Positions 1-5,373 of a DNA stretch of 5,373 nucleotides are shown here, one piece after another. A program made the position numbers and the translations under genes. Location of the stretch: contig CAAFPY010000059.1 in NCBI GenBank assembly GCA_900764955.1, forward strand, positions 1 to 5,373, written 5' to 3'. The notes under the pieces were generated by a model that saw only the letters and a list, made by a program, of their open reading frames with translations, was not told where the DNA came from and ran no database searches. Numbering within the stretch: position 1 is the stretch's first letter; the number at the start of each line of letters is the position of its first letter. The DNA is from an uncultured Collinsella sp. (GTDB lineage: Bacteria > Actinomycetota > Coriobacteriia > Coriobacteriales > Coriobacteriaceae).

Positions 1-3144
<3,144 letters not shown>

Positions 3145-3170
3145 TTTCCTAGTACGTTAACCGCCCTTCC

Positions 3171-3207
3171 AAAGACCCGCTTCCCAACAGGGGAGCGGGT
3201 CTTTTTT
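3171..3207 (+). terminator. Intrinsic terminator of rpoC
   Basis: A 15-bp stem (3171-3185 with 3190-3204) with a single G-U wobble, an AACA loop, and a run of six T at 3202-3207. It starts 27 nt after the rpoC stop codon. The stem core GACCCGC/GCGGGTC is GC-rich and uninterrupted. This should end the rpoB-rpoC transcript and separate it from the sigma unit downstream. Confidence 0.93.
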
Positions 3208-3238
3208 GATGAGGAACGTTGCCCCGACGAGTACGTCG

Positions 3239-3375
3239 GATTCCCGGAACGGGCCGCCCGCTGTTTAAGTTTGTCGCGAGTTCCGCACGCAAAGGAAAGC
3301 ACTTAATGTGCTTTCCGTCTTGCGCAGGACTGTAGAGCAGCAAACTTAAACAGCGGGCGGCCCGTTCCGGGAATC
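3239..3375. repeat. Long palindromic element with perfect 35-bp inverted arms
   Basis: The left arm 3239-3273 and right arm 3341-3375 are exact reverse complements over 35 nt, separated by 67 nt. The spacer holds its own hairpin: arms 3294-3302 and 3308-3316 (GGAAAGCAC/GTGCTTTCC) with a TTAAT loop, extended across an internal loop by 3288-3292 with 3320-3324. As RNA or extruded DNA the 137 nt would fold into one long rod. No coding sequence, T-run at the arm end, or target-site duplication was seen. Possible identities are a dispersed non-autonomous element of the MITE or REP/BIME kind, or a structured regulatory RNA. The palindrome itself is certain; its nature is not. Confidence 0.9.
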
Positions 3376-3405
3376 TGCCCCCGCGCACAGAAGGGGATTC
3401 CTTTT
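3370..3405 (+). terminator. Possible second terminator-like hairpin overlapping the palindrome
   Basis: GGAATC (3370-3375) can pair with GATTCC (3396-3401), and CCC (3378-3380) with GGG (3393-3395) across a 2-nt bulge. TTTT follows at 3402-3405. The stem reuses the last six bases of the palindrome's right arm, so the two folds exclude each other. The T-run is short and the stem bulged, so terminator function is uncertain. Confidence 0.35.
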
Positions 3406-3417
3406 GCCAAAAAGGGA

Positions 3418-3439
3418 CAGGTTTATTTTGGTAGGTATT
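3418..3439 (+). repeat. 22-nt repeat, left copy of an inverted pair
   Basis: The sequence CAGGTTTATTTTGGT and the seven bases after it match the reverse complement of 5352-5373 at 20 of 22 positions; the mismatches are at repeat positions 16 and 20. This copy lies just upstream of the candidate ECF promoter. It is AT-rich within GC-rich surroundings. The pair brackets the sigma/regulator unit. Confidence 0.75.
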
Positions 3440-3452
3440 TCCTGCTTGGATT

Positions 3453-3480
3453 TGAAACATTTCGTTCGGCCAAAGCGTAT
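3453..3480 (+). promoter_or_regulatory. Candidate ECF-sigma promoter of the sigma/anti-sigma unit
   Basis: TGAAAC at 3453-3458 and CGTAT at 3476-3480 are separated by 17 nt. This fits the bipartite pattern known for ECF sigma factors (B. subtilis SigW and SigM types use TGAAAC, 16-17 nt, then CGTA or CGTC). A transcription start a few bases past 3480 would leave a 5' leader of roughly 40 nt before the ATG at 3530. Autoregulation by the encoded sigma is the natural reading, but is inferred from the motif alone. Confidence 0.6.
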
Positions 3481-3518
3481 CTATGGTGAGGACCTCATCA
3501 AGAACCATCAGCGTCACC

Positions 3519-3528
3519 GGGAGGTGAT
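3519..3528 (+). promoter_or_regulatory. Ribosome binding site that fixes the sigma factor start
   Basis: GGGAGGTGAT is a near-complete match to the anti-Shine-Dalgarno sequence. The GGAGG core sits 5 nt before the ATG at 3530. It decides the start against the in-frame ATG at 3404, which would put the N-terminus inside repeat and promoter sequence. Confidence 0.9.
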
Positions 3529-3529
3529 T

Positions 3530-4048
3530 ATGGAAGAACAAGCTTTTAGACAGGCGGTCGAGGATCACCGAGATGTCGTGTTCCGAATCGCCTTGACGTA
3601 TCTGCGTGATCGCGCTGACGCCGACGATGTCGCTCAAGACGTCTTTCTAAAGTTACTCAAAAGCGATACGCATTTTGAAAGCTGGGAGCATCTTCGTCGA
3701 TGGCTCATCCGGGTCACGATCAATGAATGCAAATCTCTCTTTCGAAAGCCGTGGAGGCGCGTGGAGGATATTGAAAGTCTGACCGATTCGCTCTTGACGG
3801 CGCAGGACGAGACCAAGGCCGTCCTATTAGACGTCATGCGGCTTCCGGAACGATTCCGTATCTCCATCGTGCTCTATTACTATCTGGGCTTCTCGACTTC
3901 AGAAATTGCCGAGTTACTGCATGTGCCAGCCGCGACCGTTCGAACGCGTTTAGCTCGCGGCAGATCGAAGCTCAAGTTCATCCTAGAGGAGGGCGACCGT
4001 GAAATCCAACCAGATCAAGCAGGCCTTCGAGTCCGTCCAAGCCGATAG
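3530..4048 (+). CDS. ECF-type RNA polymerase sigma factor (sigma-70 family, group 4)
   Basis: A 172-residue protein, the usual size for an ECF sigma factor, with only regions 2 and 4. Region 2 spans about residues 5-72: DADDVAQDVFLKLL (from about 30) is the core-binding part, and SWEHLRRWLIRVTINECKSL (51-70) covers the segment that melts and reads the -10 element. A short linker (about 74-96) leads to region 4 (about 98-153), with LPERFRISIVLYYYLGFS and the helix-turn-helix STSEIAELL...AATVRTRLARGRSKL that reads the -35 element. The start is chosen from the strong ribosome binding site. A TGAAAC/CGTAT promoter upstream suggests autoregulation. The next gene starts within this one; residues 157-172 are encoded in the overlap and look like a non-conserved tail. 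More A/T-ending codons (for example TTA) than in rpoC suggest lower expression, or possibly transfer. The class is clear; the regulon and ECF subgroup cannot be told. Confidence 0.95.
   Translation: MEEQAFRQAVEDHRDVVFRIALTYLRDRADADDVAQDVFLKLLKSDTHFESWEHLRRWLIRVTINECKSLFRKPWRRVEDIESLTDSLLTAQDETKAVLLDVMRLPERFRISIVLYYYLGFSTSEIAELLHVPAATVRTRLARGRSKLKFILEEGDREIQPDQAGLRVRPSR
3987..3992 (+). promoter_or_regulatory. Ribosome binding site of the anti-sigma gene, inside the sigma gene
   Basis: AGGAGG lies 6 nt before the GTG at 3999, within the 3' end of the sigma reading frame. It supports the GTG start and implies translational coupling, which would keep sigma and regulator levels matched. Confidence 0.88.
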
Positions 4049-5075
4049 CGATCTTGCTGACCGTGTTCTTTATGCCGCTGCTGGCGAGCCGCTTCGCCGA
4101 AAGGGTCACGCGAAGCCTCTGTATGTTGCCGTAATCGGATGTCTTGCCGGAGTGCTGGCGACCGGAGGGGTCGCCTACGCTGTTGTCAATTCCAGTTATT
4201 TTGCCTCTGCCTGGGGAAACCATGGCAACGGAGAGTCCGTTACCTGGACAAATGGCGGCTCGTCGGGGACGAAATATACCTACACCAGAGAGTTTGGTGA
4301 TGGTATCGCGCCCCAAAGCCTGGAGGGTGCAGTCCAGAAGGTCAATCTGTCCGTCGAGGGCAACGGCTATACGCTCGACATTCATGAGATGGCAATCGAC
4401 GAGAACGGTTGCGGTGCTGTGACGTTTACATTGTCCAATCCGAATGGCGTTAACTACTACAAGCCGGCGGCAGAGCTTGGCGAACTTGTTCTCTATGGTG
4501 AAGAAGAAGGGGGCGTCAGTACACCCAGCATGAACTTCGGCGAGGAATGGGCTGATACACGCTGCACCATTGATAAAGACACATCAAGCGACACGGTCAT
4601 TAACGGCACGATGTACTTTGCATCTTGGAATCGCGATCGAGATTTACGACATGCGGTCACCTGGAATATCAGTTGGACGGAGGGCAAAGGTGAGGATGCG
4701 AAGGTGATCGAGGTATCGACGCCAGAGTTTAACGTCGGAGCGCACGTCGATACAAAAGAACTCCGCTCCGATGACTCGCCTCTCGAGATCAGTCCGTTTT
4801 CCATCCAGACGCACATCGATGATCTGGGCTATGAAGCAGTTGATCATAAACTGACCGTCACCTACAAGGATGGGTCAGAGCAGATTATCGAAGATGACGA
4901 CGCAGGGGCGTACAATTTCTATGTTTCGATGGGACGCAATAGCGGAGAGAACATTTGGGTGCCAACGAAGTTGATTGATGTCGACCAAGTGGTTTCAGTA
5001 ACGCTCGAAGGCACACGCTGCACTTCAACAGGGGGCGCCGAAACGTCGGAACCCTTTACCATCGTCTATTCGTAA
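3999..5075 (+). CDS. Predicted single-pass membrane anti-sigma factor with a large extracytoplasmic domain (DUF4179/RsiV-like)
   Basis: A 358-residue protein starting at GTG. Residues 1-40 are a short, charged cytoplasmic segment whose pattern IKQAFESVQADSDLADRVL resembles the sigma-binding helix of Gram-positive DUF4179-type anti-sigma proteins. Residues 41-63 (from PLYVAVIGCLAGVLATGG on) form one transmembrane helix with positive charge (RRKGHAK) on the inner side. About 295 residues lie outside: a Ser/Gly/Thr-rich stretch (74-95), then two probable beta-rich parts, one with GYTLDIHEMAIDENGCGAVTF (residues 124 to about 143) and one from SPFSIQTHIDDLGYE (265 to about 279) followed by LTVTYKDGSEQ. 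Cysteines are at 48 (membrane), 138, 189 and 341. The HxxxCxxC zinc motif of classical ZAS anti-sigma factors is absent. The 50-nt overlap with the sigma gene and the shared promoter support a paired role: holding the sigma at the membrane and freeing it on an envelope signal. Family assignment is by remembered pattern, so the exact family is moderate; topology and context are strong. Confidence 0.78.
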   Translation: MKSNQIKQAFESVQADSDLADRVLYAAAGEPLRRKGHAKPLYVAVIGCLAGVLATGGVAYAVVNSSYFASAWGNHGNGESVTWTNGGSSGTKYTYTREFGDGIAPQSLEGAVQKVNLSVEGNGYTLDIHEMAIDENGCGAVTFTLSNPNGVNYYKPAAELGELVLYGEEEGGVSTPSMNFGEEWADTRCTIDKDTSSDTVINGTMYFASWNRDRDLRHAVTWNISWTEGKGEDAKVIEVSTPEFNVGAHVDTKELRSDDSPLEISPFSIQTHIDDLGYEAVDHKLTVTYKDGSEQIIEDDDAGAYNFYVSMGRNSGENIWVPTKLIDVDQVVSVTLEGTRCTSTGGAETSEPFTIVYS

Positions 5076-5080
5076 GATTT

Positions 5081-5115
5081 GGGGCCGCTTTCTACTAGGG
5101 GAAGCGGCCTTCTTT
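5081..5115 (+). terminator. Intrinsic terminator of the sigma/anti-sigma unit
   Basis: GGCCGCTTTC (5083-5092) pairs with GGAAGCGGCC (5100-5109) including one T-G wobble; the stem can extend outward by two G-U pairs to 5081. A T-rich tract TTCTTT follows at 5110-5115. It begins 6-8 nt after the TAA at 5073-5075. The opposite strand lacks a T-run, so it acts in one direction. Confidence 0.85.
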
Positions 5116-5160
5116 GCGGTAAATGGGCGGTTAGACCGCACGATATTCGCCTGCATTCCT

Positions 5161-5281
5161 GAAGTATGCGGCAAAATCTTGATGGGTCGACCACACCGTA
5201 TATGCTCAAGCGCTCTACCTGCGGGTTTATTATCGCAAAACCCCGGTGCGCTCGGCGGGTCCAGAATTTGCCGCATACTTC
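5161..5281. repeat. Second palindromic element with 19-nt arms
   Basis: Arms 5161-5179 (GAAGTATGCGGCAAAATCT) and 5263-5281 are reverse complements at 18 of 19 positions. Inside them, CACCG (5194-5198) can pair with CGGTG (5244-5248), and GGGTTT (5223-5228) with AAACCC (5238-5243), giving a branched or rod-like fold of 121 nt. Its arms share no sequence with those of the element at 3239-3375. It is probably a dispersed intergenic repeat or a decayed mobile-element end. Confidence 0.75.
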
Positions 5282-5351
5282 CGAAAGCGCCGCCGATTTC
5301 CATGCAACAGGTGAGAGCAGATCACCGTTGGAGCGCGACGTTTCCCCAGAT

Positions 5352-5373
5352 AAAACCGACCAAAATAAACCTG
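5352..5373 (-). repeat. 22-nt repeat, right copy in inverted orientation
   Basis: The reverse complement matches 3418-3439 at 20 of 22 positions, including an unbroken run of 15 (CAGGTTTATTTTGGT). It lies at the extreme end of the window, so its full length cannot be judged; the left copy is preceded by AAAAAGGGA, which could be tested as a continuation. Confidence 0.75.

Larger units (their letters stand above)
3145..3529. other. Structured intergenic region between rpoC and the sigma factor gene
   Basis: A 385-nt gene-free stretch. In order it holds the rpoC terminator (3171-3207), a small perfect hairpin with 6-bp arms 3224-3229 and 3234-3239 and an AGTA loop, the 35-bp-arm palindrome (3239-3375), an overlapping terminator-like hairpin (3370-3405), one copy of a 22-nt repeat (3418-3439), a candidate ECF promoter (3453-3480) and the ribosome binding site of the sigma gene. 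Open frames cross it on both strands, but they run through these structures, lack convincing start signals and resemble nothing recognisable. Confidence 0.8.
5116..5373. other. Gene-free region at the right end
   Basis: No supported gene on either strand. The region holds an imperfect palindromic element (5161-5281) and the right-hand inverted copy of the 22-nt repeat (5352-5373), which reaches the end of the window and may continue beyond it. A minus-strand open frame at 5025-5303 runs through the terminator and the palindrome, has no ribosome binding site, and is not accepted. Confidence 0.7.

Noticed and set aside
3239..3375. Calling the palindrome a proven MITE
   Set aside because: No direct target-site duplication is visible on the flanks, and copy number cannot be judged from this window, so only a repeat is reported.
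3239..3375. CRISPR array or attachment site
   Set aside because: There are only two inverted arms and no regularly spaced direct repeats; no tRNA or integrase gene is in the window.
3404..3529. N-terminal extension of the sigma gene to the ATG at 3404
   Set aside because: It would translate the 22-nt repeat and the candidate promoter, has no good ribosome binding site, and adds 42 residues unlike any sigma N-terminus. The ATG at 3530 has an excellent site.
3149..3637. 162-codon minus-strand frame
   Set aside because: It runs through the rpoC terminator, the 35-bp palindrome and the 5' end of the sigma gene, and its product shows no recognisable domain.
5025..5303. 92-codon minus-strand frame at the right end
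   Set aside because: No ribosome binding site before its ATG; overlaps the anti-sigma 3' end, the terminator and a palindrome; no recognisable product.

Overview
This window comes from a moderately high-GC bacterium, most likely a member of the Actinobacteria and, as an inference, probably a gut Coriobacteriia such as Collinsella. The evidence is an RpoC trigger loop without the large insertion seen in proteobacteria, codons in rpoC that mostly end in C or G, strong AGGAGG-type ribosome binding sites, and an ECF sigma factor paired with a membrane-anchored anti-sigma protein of a Gram-positive type. No 16S or other decisive marker is present, so the taxon remains a guess.

Bases 1-3144 hold the last 1,047 codons of rpoC, the RNA polymerase beta' subunit. 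The 5' end of the gene lies outside the window. The conserved catalytic core runs to about residue 825 (counted from the ATG at base 4). A lineage-specific C-terminal extension of about 220 residues follows. It carries a helix-hairpin-helix domain that aligns without gaps to the DNA-binding C-terminal domain of the RNA polymerase alpha subunit, and then an acidic tail. A strong intrinsic terminator follows the gene.

Bases 3145-3529 are intergenic and dense in structure: the rpoC terminator, a small hairpin, a 137-nt palindrome with perfect 35-bp arms, a second terminator-like hairpin that shares bases with the palindrome, a 22-nt repeat, and a good candidate ECF promoter.

Bases 3530-5075 form a two-gene unit. 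It encodes a 172-residue ECF-type sigma factor and, overlapping it by 50 nt, a 358-residue single-pass membrane protein that fits a sigma regulator of the DUF4179/RsiV-like, non-zinc kind. The promoter upstream has the TGAAAC...CGTA form used by ECF sigma factors, so the sigma probably drives its own expression and the membrane protein holds it back until an envelope signal arrives. A terminator closes the unit.

Bases 5116-5373 contain no gene. They hold a second, unrelated palindromic element and, at the very end of the window, an inverted copy of the 22-nt repeat found upstream of the sigma gene. The sigma/regulator unit is therefore bracketed by inverted repeats. The most unusual items are the alpha-CTD-like domain on beta', the 35-bp perfect palindrome, and this bracketing.
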